This document shows positions 34,025 through 47,255 of a DNA stretch of 64,000 nt, in pieces. Within the stretch, counting starts at the first letter, position 1. Each line of letters opens with the position of its first letter. The stretch is from Stomorhina lunata. Its lineage: Eukaryota; Arthropoda; Insecta; Diptera; Rhiniidae. The notes below the pieces were generated by a model. It had not been told where the DNA came from, did not search any database, and saw only the letters and a list, made by a program, of their open reading frames with translations. Made by a program: the position numbers and the translations under genes. Where the stretch lies: positions 61,960,863 through 62,024,862 of the forward strand of contig OW121741.1 in assembly GCA_933228675.1 (NCBI GenBank), written 5' to 3'.

Positions 34025-36745
34025 TGATAGGTACTAAAAAACAATTAAATACGTATTTGGTACTTTTGCGATTAATAGGGTACAAAAGGGTGAAAAAGGG
34101 GAAAATATTCAAGGGTAGGTTTTTTGCTTTTTGACTATGGATATCTTTAAGGCTAATGAAGCCAGAAGTATAATTTATTGACTGGCCGATTAACATTGAA
34201 AAAAACTAAAATACGTTTTTGGTACTTTTTTTAATTTTCGGGGTAAAAATCGGAAAAAATATATCTTCTAAACCAAAAGTGGTAGAAACAAAAGCTAAAT
34301 TGGTCTGCGATTGGCATTTAAAATTAAGGGATACGTATTCGGTACTTTTTTGAAATTCGACCTCTTAGAAGGTAAAATAGGGTAGAAAAGGGAGAGATTA
34401 GTATCATATCTTCGAAACCAACATCGATGTAAACAAAGTTGAAATTAGATTTGGATTGGCTAAGAAAATAAATGGACACGTATTTGGTACTTTTTTGAAA
34501 ATGGTACTAATAAGGATAAAAAAGGGTAAAAACTATATTTTGGTACTTTTTTTAACCCATATGTATCTTTTGAACTAATAAACATAGAAACATAATTTAT
34601 ATCGCAACCGATAGGTATTAAAAAACTATTAAATACGTTTTTGGTTCTTTTGCGTTTAATGGGATACGAAAAGGTAAAGAAGGGAAAATATTCAAGGGTA
34701 GGTTTTTTGCTTTTTAGCTATAAATATATTTTAGGCCAATGAAGCCAGAAGCATAATTTATTGACTGGTCGATTGATATTGAAAAAAATAAAATACGTGT
34801 TTGGTACTTTTTTTTAATTTTGGGGGTAAAAATCGGTAAAAATATATCTTCTAAACCAAAAGCGATAGAAACAAAACTAAATTGGGGTGAGATCGGCACT
34901 TAAAACTAAGGAACACGTATTCGGTACTTTTTGTAAATTCGGCCGTTTTAGGGTTAAAACAGGGCAAAAAAGGGAAAAATTAGTAACGACATATCTCCAA
35001 AATTAGAAGCGATAGAAACAAAGTTGAAATCTGCTTCGGATCGGCTAGAAAAAGAGGAGAAACGTGTTTAGTACTTTTTTTGCATATGGTACTAATAAGG
35101 GTAAACAAGGGTAAAAACTAAAATTTGGTACTTTTTTAAACCCATATGTATCTATTAAAATATTAAACATAGAGACGCAGTTAACATCACAATCGATAAG
35201 TAATAAAGAATTATTAGACACGTATTTGGTACCTTTACGATAAATGAGTTACAAAAAGATAAAACGGGAAAATATTTAAGGGTAGGTTTTTTTTCTAAAC
35301 TATGAATTTCATTTTAGCTAATGAAGCCAGAAGTATAACTCACAGACGGATCGATTCATATTGAAAATGTATAAGACACGTGTTTGGTTTTTTTTTAATT
35401 TAGGGGTTAAAAAGGGGAAAAATCGGTAACGTAATATCTACTAAACCAAAAGCGAAAGAATCAAAAATTAAATTAGTCTGGAATCAGCACTAAAAATTAA
35501 GGGACACGGGTTCGATATAAAATAAAACAGGCTAGAAAATGGATTAAATAGTATCATATCTACGAAACCAACATAGATAAAATCAAAGTTGAAGTTGAAT
35601 TTTGATCGGCTAGAAAAAAAAGTGGACATGTGTTCGGTACTTTTTGGAAATGGCGCTAATAAGGATGAAAAAGGCTAAAAAATATATTTTGGTACTTTTT
35701 TTAATAAATACGTATCTTTTGAACTTATAAATACTCACTTTATGCCTCAATCAATAGGTATTCAAAAAATATTAAACATGTGCTTGGTACTTTAAAAATT
35801 AATGGGGTTCAAAAGGTGAAAACGGAAAATATTCAAAAGTAGGTTTTTTGTTTTTTTTTAACTATGAATATGATTTAAGCTAATGAAGTCAGAAGTATAA
35901 TTTAGAGACGTGTCGATTCACATTGAAGAAATTTAAAATAAGTGTTTGGTACTTTTAAAGGGGAAAAATCGATGACATTATATCTTCTAAACCAAAAGTG
36001 ATAGAAACAAATACTAAAATCTAAGATCAGCACTTAAAATTAAGAGACAATTATTCAGTACTTTTTGCAAATTAACCAGTTTCGGGGTAGAAAATGGAAA
36101 AATTATTAATGTTATATCCCCGAAACTACCATCGATAGAAACAGAATTTAAATTGGATTTAGATCGACTAGAAAAACAAAAAGTCACGTTTTAAGTACTT
36201 TTCGTAAATGAGGTAAAAATAGGGGAAAAAAAAGGATAAAAACGAAATTTTGGTACTTTTTTGACCCATATATAACTTTTGAATCTGGGTACCTTTTTTG
36301 TCGTATCGATCAAATAAGAAAGGACTTTTGGAAATTTTGACGATAAGGGGGTAAAAATGGGTAAAAAGGGGAAAAATCGTTAACGCTATATCTCCTAAAG
36401 TAATAAGTATAGAAATAAAATTTATATTACGTTTTGAACAGCTTTAAGAACATGTTTATCTAAAATTTTGATATGGCACTTTTCGATGAGATTCTTAGTT
36501 AATGACTTATAGGAAGACAAATATTAAAAATGCAGAATTTTGACGCTTTTTTAAATTTTTTTGTTAGTTTTTCTCAATTTGTCGAAGAACTAAACATTTA
36601 ATCCGGAAACGCCATATCAAATTTTTAGATATTGATATTAAGAATCGGTACGTAAAATTTGGTCTCAAAATCTTTATCCGCTTTTGTGCCATTTTAAATG
36701 CAAACTTTTTACTTTTTTTCACTACTGTATTATCTTTTATACATA
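34025..36745. repeat. Higher-order tandem array, right-arm copy
   Basis: Inverted copy of 377-3083 with the same ~560-600 bp blocks, recognised here by GGTACTTTTT and AAACCAACATCGATG recurring phrases. No coding potential. Confidence 0.85.
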
Positions 36746-39250
36746 TTTTTATACCCTTCACCAATAGGTGAAAGGGTATTATAAGTTTGTGATTCCGTTT
36801 GTAATTAGACCCCATAAAAATTATACCGATCGACTCAGAATCGGGAGGAGAATCGATTAAGCGATGTCCGTCTGTCTGTCTGTCCGTCTGTCTGTCTGTT
36901 GAAATCAAGTTTCTGAAGCCCCTGGAGGATGGACTTACATAAATTATATATCAGATTTTAGGAAATTCTCCCGCAATGAACGCTATTAAATTTCATTAAA
37001 ATCGGTTTATTAACACCGAAAATATCGAAAAAATACCAAAAATTAGACGAAAATTTTAAAATTTTTGATTGAAACACACTTTTAAATAACAAGAGAAAAA
37101 ATATACTCCTGGTGTACATGTGATAATATGTTATATATCAGATTGTATCTGTAAAATTTTATCAAAATCGGTCCATAAACAACTGAGATATCGCCAAAAC
37201 ACTGAATTTGATGTATCGCAAATTGCCCAAAGTTCGCATTAGAGAATGTTTGTTGAAAAAATGAAATGCAGAAATAGGAAAAACCATCCTCCTTTAGTAC
37301 GGACCTACATAAATTTTATATCAGATTTTAGGAAATTCCCCCGCCAAGCACGTTATTAAATTTTATCAAAAGCGGTCCATAATCAATTGAGATATCGCCA
37401 TAACACTACATTTGAGGTACAGCAAATTGCCCAAAGTACGTGTCTAAGAAATTTTGTTTACATTTTGTAAGTATTGTTTCAGCGATATCTCAGGTGTTTA
37501 TGGACCGATTGTGATGAAATTTGACATCGTTCTTTGTGTGAGGATTTTCTAAATCTGATATATAAACTCCACAAATCTGATTACGATTACCATTCAAATT
37601 GTACCGATCAACTCAGAATCGGCAGGAGTATCGATTTCGCAACCTCAGTCTGTCCGTCCGTCTGTTTGTCTGTCTGTCCGTCTGTTTGTTTGTCCGTCCG
37701 TCCGTCCGTCTACCTGTCTGTAATTTTTTCTGTTGTAGTCAAGTTTTTGGAGCTCCTGTTTTGTCGATATCTCAGGTGTTTATTTTGATGAAATTTAATA
37801 GCGTCCTTAGCAGGGGATTACCTAAATCCTGATGCATTCGGTAATTTGTGGTAGATATAATTTAGCGTTTAAGCGATGGTGTTTTGATCGACAATGATAA
37901 AATTCAAGGTGGGACAATATCCTAAAATTTTGTGTAAAATCCAGGAGCTCCACAAATCTGATTTTAGCAGACAGACACTCTGCATTAATCTTAATTTTGT
38001 GTCTGACTTTTGAACATTATGATAACATTTGAGAATGTATTATATATCAAATTATAGGTAATCTTCCTAGGAAGTACAAAAATGATATCCGTCCAAAACC
38101 TACATATGTATGTAAGTATCTCACATATCAACGAAAATTTAAATTTTTTAATTGCAATTGGGAGAAATCCGTTCACGTTTGACAATTGTTCCCGTATAAC
38201 TTCGCCTAAGATACGATGATGACATTTAGTATAAAGACGTTGTACAATATTAATATTCAGGGCCATAGCGCCTAAAATAAACTTTCTAGAGGGACAACAT
38301 TTGACAAAAGTATTTCTGATCTCTTGAAAAGTTCGATATTGAAAATGGGCGAGCTCTATTCACATTTAGTGAAATCTCCCAATCGATTTAATGCTGATAA
38401 ATTAAATCACATTAAAATTGCACAAGGAACTAGAGCAAAACTTTCCAAACATCCATCGGACAGATCGAAAGAACAATACATCCCAAATATTATTGATGAA
38501 GTGTCCATTTTAATTAATTAACTAACTTCAGATTAATAAGCAAATCTTTAATAACTTTTCCGACAAAGCTGATATCCATCCATTCAAAAGCTATATATTT
38601 CATGTATGTATCTAAAACTAAGAGTGTATACCCTATAATTTTAAGGCTTATCATTGTTAAAGCTTTGACCTAAATCAGTCCGCTAACTTCAGAGTTTTAC
38701 ATAACTAATCAAGAACTTTTACTAGTTGGATAATTCGTACGAATTAATGTGCACAACCCTCACTGGGCACTGTGTTTTTGGGTTGCATGCCAGAATACTT
38801 AAACTTCATCAAATCGATGTGCTATTGCAAATGTAAGGGCATCTACATTTTGAAGCATCTTTTCTGCATGGTTTATCTGGTCTATCGAACTTTATTAAAT
38901 GTTCGTAAAATATGTGTCTATTTTATTTCGAAGCTACTGGCTGGCTTAAATATGCATTCTCTACTTGTAGTCTAGTAATCATTATTTTTCACGAAGGGAC
39001 CACTTTAGAACCCAAGTGAAGCTTCCCTAGACATCAGCCACCTGCCCAACCTAACCTTTGGGTGCATAACTATTCTAGATGATGACGCCACCGAAAAGCT
39101 TTTCTTTTTCCGACTCTTAATTTTAAAGATTCTTTGCATATAATACTAGTATAACCAAATTTTGCTAGGAATTACATTAAGAACTTTTGCAACACCATTG
39201 GTGAAGGGTATCCTAGATTCGGCAAAGCCGAATATACCACTCTTACTTGT
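36746..39250 (-). mobile_element. Full-length DINE-1/mini-me-like element E7 (reverse), no mariner, one unit
   Basis: On the minus strand it runs from ACAAGTAAGAGTGG (39250) to the ATTGGTGAAGGGTAT hairpin near 36751. It parallels E4 (10587-13136), including the uninterrupted TACTAGTATTATATGC site near 39144, and has a single ~1 kb unit (37730-36746). At 2.5 kb it is the shortest complete copy. The partial element E1 at the window start is its inverted counterpart. Confidence 0.78.
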
Positions 39251-39252
39251 TA

Positions 39253-40080
39253 ATTTTAAAATTTTTCTGAAAAAAACATTTTTATCGAAAATTTTTCTAG
39301 ACAAACATTTTTTTCTATAGAAATATTTTAAAAATATTTTCTTTAGAAAAATTTTCAATCAAAATTTAAAACATTAAAATATTTTTCTATAGAAAAATTG
39401 TCGATTAAAATTTTTTTCTCCAGAAATATGTATTTTCGACAAAAAAATTTTTTTTAGTAAAATTTTTGATAAAATAATTTTTCCATAGAAAAATTTTCGA
39501 TAAAAAAATATTTCAATAGTAAAATTTTCGATAAAGAATTTTTCTTTTTTCTCTCGAAAAATTTTCGATAAAAAAATTTTTCAATAAAAAACGTTTTCGA
39601 TAACAAAATTATTCTATAGACAAGTTTTCGATAAAAATGAATTTTTATAGAAAATTTTTCAATAAAAATATTTTTCCCTAGAGATTTTTTTTCTTTTAAA
39701 ACATTTTTGTAAAGAAAAATGTTCGATGAAAGTTTAGAAAAGTTTTCGATAACAAAATTTTTCTAAAGAAAAATCTTTGATAAAAATTGTTTTTTATTAA
39801 AAATTTTTTTCTATAGAAAATTTTTCGATAACAATATATTTTTATAAAAAAAATTTCGATAACAAAAATTTTCTATAGAAAAGTTTATGATAACAAAACT
39901 TTTCCATAGAAAAATTTTTCAAAAATTTTTCAATAAAAAAGTTTTTTAGAAAATTTTTAATAAAAAAAAAGTTTTCTTTAGAAAAATTTTCAATAAAAAT
40001 ATTTTTCTGTAGAGAAATGTTTTTCTTCACAAAAATTTTAAAATTTAAAAAATTTTTCTATAAAAATTTTCTAAACTAAA
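39253..40080. repeat. Degenerate AT-rich minisatellite, ~30 bp period
   Basis: About 25-30 imperfect copies of a unit containing the self-complementary TTTTTCTATAGAAAAATTTT followed by CGATAAAA. Copies vary in length and sequence. It directly abuts the 5' LTR of the Osvaldo-like element. Reading frames here are translation of the repeat and are not genes. Confidence 0.9.
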
Positions 40081-40084
40081 TTTT

Positions 40085-43000
40085 TGTGATGGCTACGCCA
40101 GTTGTTTGAATTAATTTCATATATTTTTTGGTTTGCCATCAGACTGACGAAAAAATTCAATAGCCACACTAAAATATCCTATGGTAGGTGTAGACGGCAT
40201 GTATAAAGTCTGGCAACACCGATTTTAGACGAGAGTATCAAGTTACTAAGTATTCAATACTTGTTACTCGAAAGTTAAACAACACGGTTGCACATCTACT
40301 TTTGCGATTCATGCAGCATTTTGCTCATTCATAAAAAAATAGTGGCCGTGGTCAGTAAACAATTAAAAATAAAAAAATAAATTAAAGTTACATGTGTGTT
40401 TTATTGAAATAAAATACGTCGTGCAAACTATTGATAGAACATTACTCTACCGCAGCAATAAAACCGATATTTTGTTTTTTTGGCCCTTAATGAAATTTTT
40501 AAGGAATGGTGCTTTGGTGGTGACCACCACGTGTTTCGTTTGGAAAAACCTGTCTCCTTTATCGTTTATGCAGGAAGGTTAGTAGTTTTTTTGTTAGTTC
40601 TAAAAAGGCGGTTTAAAAAAAAAGAGACGTTGTTATTTTTTTAGACCGGCCCTGGAGAAAGAAAAGTAAAATAATAGGACTCCGAGTTAGAAGCTATTAA
40701 GATTCCGGACAGTGGCTTAGAAGCTTCCAGAGGCACGAGGACCATCCTGACACGGTTTGCTATACAAATAAAAATATATAACGGCACTGAAGCGTTTTTT
40801 TGGCGGCGTACGTCTCAAAGCACGTTTGTCAAACACGTTTTACATCATCTGCATTATATTAAAAGAAAAAATTTGACAATTGATATACACCTACTTAAAA
40901 CCTAACCTAAAATAATACCGATACTACAATTAATATAAATGTATACACCTATATACTCACTGTTACCGATAATTTATTTATCGATAATTATTATACTCTG
41001 TACTTCCTAATATTAATTAAATTACAACCATGTACATTTTCTATCTGTCATATGTGTACTAAATGTAATACCTTCAAATTATGTATGTATGATTAAACTT
41101 GTATTTGTACCATTTTTAAAAATGTATTTAAAATCGTGGCATTGCGCTTCATAACATTTATACACTTAACCTAAAATTATTCTTATACCTATATACCTAC
41201 ATAACTTATACTATACTTATATACCTATAGCTGTTCTTATATAACTAACCTTATATCATCATGTTAATATAACTGTAGCTATATAACGGTACTAACTTAT
41301 ATACTAAGACTTATTTATGATGTATAAACATACTTAACCTAAAAAAATAAAATTTTTCTACTTATAACTATTTTTAAAGTTTAATATTATAAATAACAAT
41401 ATTAATATAACCTAAAGATTTATCTAACCAAATTCTTAATCGAACATTTATAATTTTTGTTTAAACTCATTTTATATTGAAAGTTTTTTTTAATGAAATG
41501 CATAATTTAAAATTTTCTAATTATTCTACACAAAAAAAAAAAAACTTAAAGAAATTAAATAAATTGAAATGAACTAATAAAAATTTAAAAAAAAATCAAA
41601 TTATAAAATATTCGATTAATTGAAAATTAGGTTAGAGTAACGGAAACTTATTGAATTAATAAAAATAAGAACAAATTAATATCTTAAATTAAAAATTAAA
41701 CTAAATGAGTTCCTAAATCAATCTAAAAAAAAAAAACTTAATGAAGATTTAAATAAATAAATTTAGAAATATGGAAAAATATGGATGAATAAATAAATAA
41801 TTTAATAGAACTAATTAAATCTAAGGCTATAACAAAAATAAATACGTAACTAAATGAAATTCAAATGATATAAACAAAAAAAAATAAAAAAAATAAAATT
41901 TTGAGAATTTCCTAAATTAAAAAAAAAAAATAATAAAACTAATCATAGTGATTGTAAATTTAAATTAAAAATTAATCCAAATTGAAATAATAGTGAATTT
42001 TCAAACGAATATAACTATAGCCAGGTGCTAAATTAAAATAATTTCTAGTTTTAGTATTAAAAATAAAACAAATGATATAAATTTGTTTTATGATTAATCA
42101 ATTTGGGTAAATTAATTTAAATTTAAAATTAACAAATAAAATATGATAAATATAACTTGAATTAAAAATCAAAATAACCTAAATAAATTCATAAAATGAA
42201 TTAACGAATTATAAGACAAAAAAATATGAATTACCTTAAACTCATGATTAAACTATAAACTTATGAAATAAATAAATATGAAGATAAATAAATATGAAGA
42301 TAAATAAATAACTAAATATAAAAACAAATTATTAAATATATGATTAAAAAAAAAATGAAAAATGAATAATTAAAATAAATTATAAAAATAATAAAACAAA
42401 AAAAAAATAATGAACTAAATAAATACAAAAAAAAAATCCTAAAATTCTGAAATGAAACAACAACTAAATTTATTATAACGAAGAATGAAACGAACATTCT
42501 TTAGATATTTGTACAGTTTATTGCTTTTCGATTCATGGTCTAATTAATTATAAGAAAGATATTACTTGAATTTATTCAAAATATTTTCGTGAATTATTAT
42601 ATAAAAAGTATGTTTTGCTAATTTTTGCTGAGCGATGTAGAACATCAATAACTTTATTATACACTAAAAAAATATATTTATATTTCTAACATTGTTTTTA
42701 TAATAAAATCAAAATGTATACATTCTCTGAAATTAAGTGGTAATTCCTTTAATATTAGGTTGCGATGGAGCGCTTAAAATGAGACTGTGGTAAGTCTTAA
42801 AATTAGGGACAGTTCTCCAAATTCTCAGGCGAAGAGATCTGTCAATGGATGACTTAGTCAAGTCATATGGGGTGGGCAGCCTGCCCAGGACAATATAGCT
42901 GGTCCTGCAAAGTCATCAAGGCAATGAATGTGCAGTTTCCTATTGTCAAACGTCCGTTTGGTTTTAACTGGTCCGTCTCATCCAATGTATGTTTTGTCCA

Positions 43001-43199
43001 GTGTTACATGTGTAATCCGCTTCAGTCTTAACATCGATTTTGGCACGAAACTCTTTTGTGAACGTGCTACCCAACTTTGTGGAAAGATCCCCCCCAATCC
43101 GGCGAGCTACAGCCCAACATCAAGTGCCAATCCACAGTGAAGCGCTAGGGTGAAATAAAAAAAAAGTTTTTTTTAACAAATTAAGCACGTTTCATCACA
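40085..43199 (+). repeat. 5' LTR (3115 bp) of the Osvaldo-like element
   Basis: It begins TGTGATGGCTACGCC and ends TTTCATCACA, three bases before the primer-binding site. The same start recurs at 50381. Most of it is very AT-rich, with recurring TTAACCTAAAATTATT-type phrases. This copy preserves the empty target sites of both nested elements (CGAAG at 42479-42483 and CCAGTG at about 42998-43003). Confidence 0.82.
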
Positions 43200-43202
43200 A
43201 AA

Positions 43203-43220
43203 TGGCGCCCAACGTGGGGC
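43203..43220 (+). promoter_or_regulatory. Primer-binding site complementary to tRNA-Lys1,2
   Basis: TGGCGCCCAACGTGGGGC matches, over 18 nt, the complement of the tRNA-Lys1,2 3' end as known from retroviruses that use this primer. It marks the start of minus-strand DNA synthesis and fixes the 5' LTR end. Confidence 0.9.
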
Positions 43221-44233
43221 AGGCAAGTGAATTTTATTCACATGTTTGCTTCACAAACAATTTCATATTTTTTTTTTACAATTTTTAAAATATTTCTGGC
43301 CAATGTTTCATTTTAACTTGAAGGAGTCGTATGTCCTGGAAGACACCCAAAGTGTCAGGCCTGAATTGCGACGTCTCCGGAAAGATAAAATGAATATTGG
43401 GAATCCGGTTCCTATATCCTATGGAACATGTCGTATGTCCCTGAAGATATTCATAGTGTCATACATGTGCTGCGACGACATGAGCCATAGAAAATAGATA
43501 CTGGAGAGTCTAATGGATTTAATTGAACCAAATCCATTTTAGAAGGCATGAGCCACTGGCTATATAGCTAATGCTCATTTGCTTCTACTATTGATTTGGG
43601 GAGGAAAAAATCCAGGCGATTCAAATGTTTTTGTCGTTATGTTTTGTGAATCGTCCAAAGTTATTTGACGGTAGGAAATCTGCTGCACACGAAAAAAGGA
43701 GAAAAAATTTATTATTTTGGCTTGATGATGAAAAAGTTTTTTTTGTAATATGACTATAACTTTACAGTCAGAAAAAAAACTAACTACCACAACTCTTTTT
43801 ATGTCGCAACTTCCATTCAACCAAAATGTATATATGTATATAAAATCTTAACAATTATTAAAACTTATATATAATTTTTAGTAACTAACATTAACATTAT
43901 TAACTAACTTATTAACTAATTATTTGACATATTTTATTATTGATATTTTAATATTCTTTTTAATGCTAATTATCTTAATGATTTACATTTAACATTTATA
44001 AGTAAACTATATATATATTTATATAGATTTTTTTTTTAAAGATTTGTTTTTACAATTTGCTTTTCTTAAAATACTTAAATAAAGTGTATATAAAAGTGAT
44101 ACAATTTTCCTTCAAATACATACTTGTAATTTTTTTTATATAGATAGTTTTTACTTAGATTTTTTTTGACTACTTATTCGTTCACTGGTTAGGTATAGTT
44201 GGAGGTTTCTTTCTGAATTCTCGTTGATCAAGG
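43221..44233 (+). other. Untranslated leader of the Osvaldo-like element
   Basis: 1 kb between primer-binding site and gag. It contains two short related phrases (GTATGTCCTGGAAGACACCCAAAGTGTCA-like at about 43330-43355 and GTATGTCCCTGAAGATATTCATAGTGTCA-like at about 43432-43460), perhaps packaging-type structure. No ORF is recognised. Confidence 0.5.
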
Positions 44234-45492
44234 ATGAGTACGAGGAACCTTAGGTCATCTAGTCGTAATCCCATTAGTAGTGACAACATAGCTGTAAACG
44301 CAACAAGTACGACTACCACAACTCCTCAAAATACAGTACCTATTGTTTCGACCAGTGCAATTACCCCATTAATGTCGATAAATTTTCCATTAGGCAGCTT
44401 ATGTTACCTCAGCTAATTAGAGAGTCTTTACGCTCAGAAAGAATTAATTCTTTTGAAAATCCTAACGTGTCAGATAATCGAGGCTTTGGTCCAAACAACA
44501 ATTTTCAAACACCTTTTAACAATTTCGGTAGGCAACCATATATTCCACAACATAACCCCCAAAATGATCCACAACAGAGAGCACCTAATATTCCGCAACC
44601 AGTGTTTAGCAATTTAACCAACGATTCCCAACAGTGCCCAGGGTTAGACAGCTCAGTTGTTAGAACAATATCGCCTAACCAGCTAGAGAAATGGGGCATC
44701 AAGTATGATGGGTCTAATAAATCGCTGACAGTGGAGGATTTTGTATTTAGGGTAGAAGCGCTTAAACAGGACTATAACTGTTCTTGAGAGGTTGTGATGA
44801 AAGGCTTTCATCACTTGGTGACAGGTGCGGCCAGCAATTGGTTCTGGGCTTTTAGAATGAAATATCCGGTCTGTAACTGGCATACGTTTAAGTATTTCAT
44901 GATCAAGAAATTTAGGAACTTTGAGAGTGACTTCGAAATTCAAAGAAAAATCATGGAACGGAGACAGGCTCCTGGTAAATCCGCGGATACATTTATATCT
45001 GAAATTGTTAAGATGAAGAACCAAATGAGGGTCCATGTCGCTGAAAGCGAACTGGTGAAGATGGTAAAAGACAATTTAAAAGATGGGTTAGCTCAACTTA
45101 TTTACCCGATCAGGATAGATAATTTAGATCACCTCCTGGAAGAATGTAAGAGAGCTGAGAGGAATATAGCTAAAAGATCCTCCAACCGCACACCCTTAGG
45201 AAATAACCGTAGGGTATATGAGGTAGACGTTTTCGACGATATAGATGCACAGATGCAACAAGTAGAAGCATTAGAAAGGGAGCAGTTAACAGGGAAACAA
45301 CTTATTTGTTGGAACTGTAAGGCCCCGGGACATTCATTCGTTGAATGCCCAGTTGCACAGAGAAAGTTATTCTGTTGCAAATGTGGGTTCGAGGACGTCA
45401 CAAGCCCAACTTGTCCTAGGTGTGTGGGAAACCAGCACAAGAGCATGCGGAACACTGGGACCGCATGTTCAAGTCCAAAGGAATCCCAGTAA
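44234..45492 (+). pseudogene. Osvaldo-like gag
   Basis: An ATG at 44234 opens MSTRNLRSSSRNP and a Thr/Ser-rich N-terminus. The frame shifts at about 44372-44380 and continues from 44401 through an Asn/Pro/Gln-rich segment. A TGA at 44785-44787 interrupts the capsid-like region between DYNCS and EVVMKGF. The frame then stays open to 45492 and includes WNCKAPGHSFVEC (CCHC knuckle) and a second Cys cluster CCKCGFEDVTSPTCPRC. Gag packages element RNA. The protease frame overlaps the gag end (from 45420), consistent with a frameshift gag-pol arrangement. It is non-functional as it stands. Confidence 0.82.
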
Positions 45493-47255
45493 ATGATAAC
45501 ATTTTGAATTTTGTTTTACATGAAGAAAAATCTCAGACTAACAGCAAGAGTCAGATAATAAAGAAACCTTTAGATACTTTTAAGAATAATATTTTAGAAA
45601 ATGGAAAATATCAGCTATGTTTAAAATCTGAATCTGATCCCCTAGGGATAGACCAAACCTCAGACTCCATACCCAAGTTTAAGATAACAACATCATTGAA
45701 TCCCAATTTATCGTATGACGAACGACTTCAGACCTACAACAAAAAACGAGACGAAATTTTTGCCGACATGCCTACAGTAAGCAACAAGATTTTAAAAACA
45801 CGAGACAGATATGACCTAAGAAAAAAAGAAAGAAAATTCATAGCATCAACAACTATTGGTTTTGAAGACGACATTAGGCCATTCATGTCTGTAGAGATCC
45901 TAGGCGAAAAATTTCAAGGACTTCTCGATAGTGGAGCCTCTGTTAGTTGCCTGGGTAGGAATTGTCTAGAAAATGTTAAAAAGTTGCAAGCTACCATACT
46001 AGACTACAAATCATCCGTAAGGACGGCCGACGGAAAACAACACGTGATAGTTGGTAAAATAAAGACTGTAGTTTAGTATGGAGGCAAATCAATTGAGATG
46101 GTTCTCTATCTGGTACCAAACTTAAACCAGGAATTGATTTTAGGTTATGATTTTTGGCAGAAGATCGGGATTAAACTTTGTTTGGACAAAAAGGTTATCA
46201 ATGAAATTTCAGTAGAAGACGAAATAAAGACGCATGAGCTAACAGCATATCAGCAAAAACTCCTAGAAAAGGCCAAGCTTTCATTTTTATGCTATACTCA
46301 ATACGGACTTGGTAAAACTATTCTAGAAAAGCATATTATAGAGACTGGAGACGCACCCGCTAAAAAAATGCGTCACTTTCCAGTGAGTCCTGCAGTGCAG
46401 AAGTTAATATATGATGAGTTAGACAGGATGTTGGAATTAGATGTGATCGAGGTAACGACGGGTTCGGAATGGAATAACAGAACAACTCTAGTGATGAAAC
46501 CCGGTAAAAATAGGCTATGTCTCGATGCTAGGGAGCTGAATAAAGTCACCAAGAAGGATTCTTATCCTCTCTCTAACATCGATGGCTTATTAGCTAGGCT
46601 AGGCGACACTCACTTTATCTCAGCAATCGACTTAAAGGATGCCTTTTGGCAGATCCCTTTAGCTGAAGAAAGTAGACCAAAGACAGCGTTCACAGTCCCG
46701 GAGAGGCCACAATATCAATTTAAGGTGATGCCTTTCGGGCTGTGTAACGCTGCCCAGCGGCTATGTCGATTGATGGATAAAGTGGTGCCGTCTGAGCTGA
46801 AAGATAGGGTGTTTGTTTACTTAGATGACCTCTTAGTAGTGTCCCCGAACTTCCCAGATCACATCGAAATGTTGAGAACCGTAGGGCAAAAGTTGACCAA
46901 TGCTGGACTTACCATCAACATGCAAAAATCAAAATTTTGTTATAAGGAGCTAAAGTATTTAGGCTACATAGTGGGAGGTGGTAAGCTAAAACCTGACGAA
47001 GGTAAGGTAAAAGCTATTTTAGATATAAAACCACCAAAGAGTCAAAAAGAAGTTCGAAGATTCTTTTGCACAGTAGGGTGGTATCGCAGGTTTATCCACG
47101 ATTTTTCGACGCTAACAGCACCCCTCTCTGATACCCTAAAGAAATCTCCCAAGTTTAACTTAACACAAGAAGCTTTGTCCTCCTACGAAGAACTTAAACA
47201 TCGCCTGGTCACTAGTCCAATTCTTTCAAGTCCTGATTTCGAAAAGTCTTTTTAA
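45420..47255 (+). pseudogene. Osvaldo-like pol: protease and reverse transcriptase
   Basis: One frame covers 45420-47255, interrupted by a TAG at 46074-46076. The protease shows LLDSGASVSCLG (DSG catalytic site) near 45925. RT shows the conserved blocks AIDLKDAFWQIPL (catalytic Asp) and VYLDDLLVVSP (YLDD) near 46630-46850, and the YLGYIVGGG segment. Right after the connection motif LSSPDFEKSF the frame ends: the RNase H core is deleted and only its last part appears, in another frame, from 47252. Apart from the stop, RT looks complete. Confidence 0.87.

Larger units (their letters stand above)
30759..37114 (-). repeat. Right arm of the large inverted duplication
   Basis: Reverse complement of 1-6454, with the paired positions summing to about 37112-37209; the shift of 97 is fully explained by the 159 versus 62 bp replaced block. 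It holds E6's 5' half with mariner 2, mariner 1, the 560-600 bp array and the 3' end of E7. Beyond 37114 the arm continues as the rest of E7. Confidence 0.9.

Noticed and set aside
39842..40030. Phe/Lys-rich ORFs in 39146-40030
   Set aside because: Translation of the AT-rich minisatellite.
40394..40582. 62-codon ORFs in both long LTRs (also 50820-51008)
   Set aside because: They are in different frames in the two LTR copies, with no motif; likely chance within the LTR.
43575..43820. Minus-strand ORF in the Osvaldo-like leader
   Set aside because: No motif, short, lies in leader sequence opposite the element's transcription.
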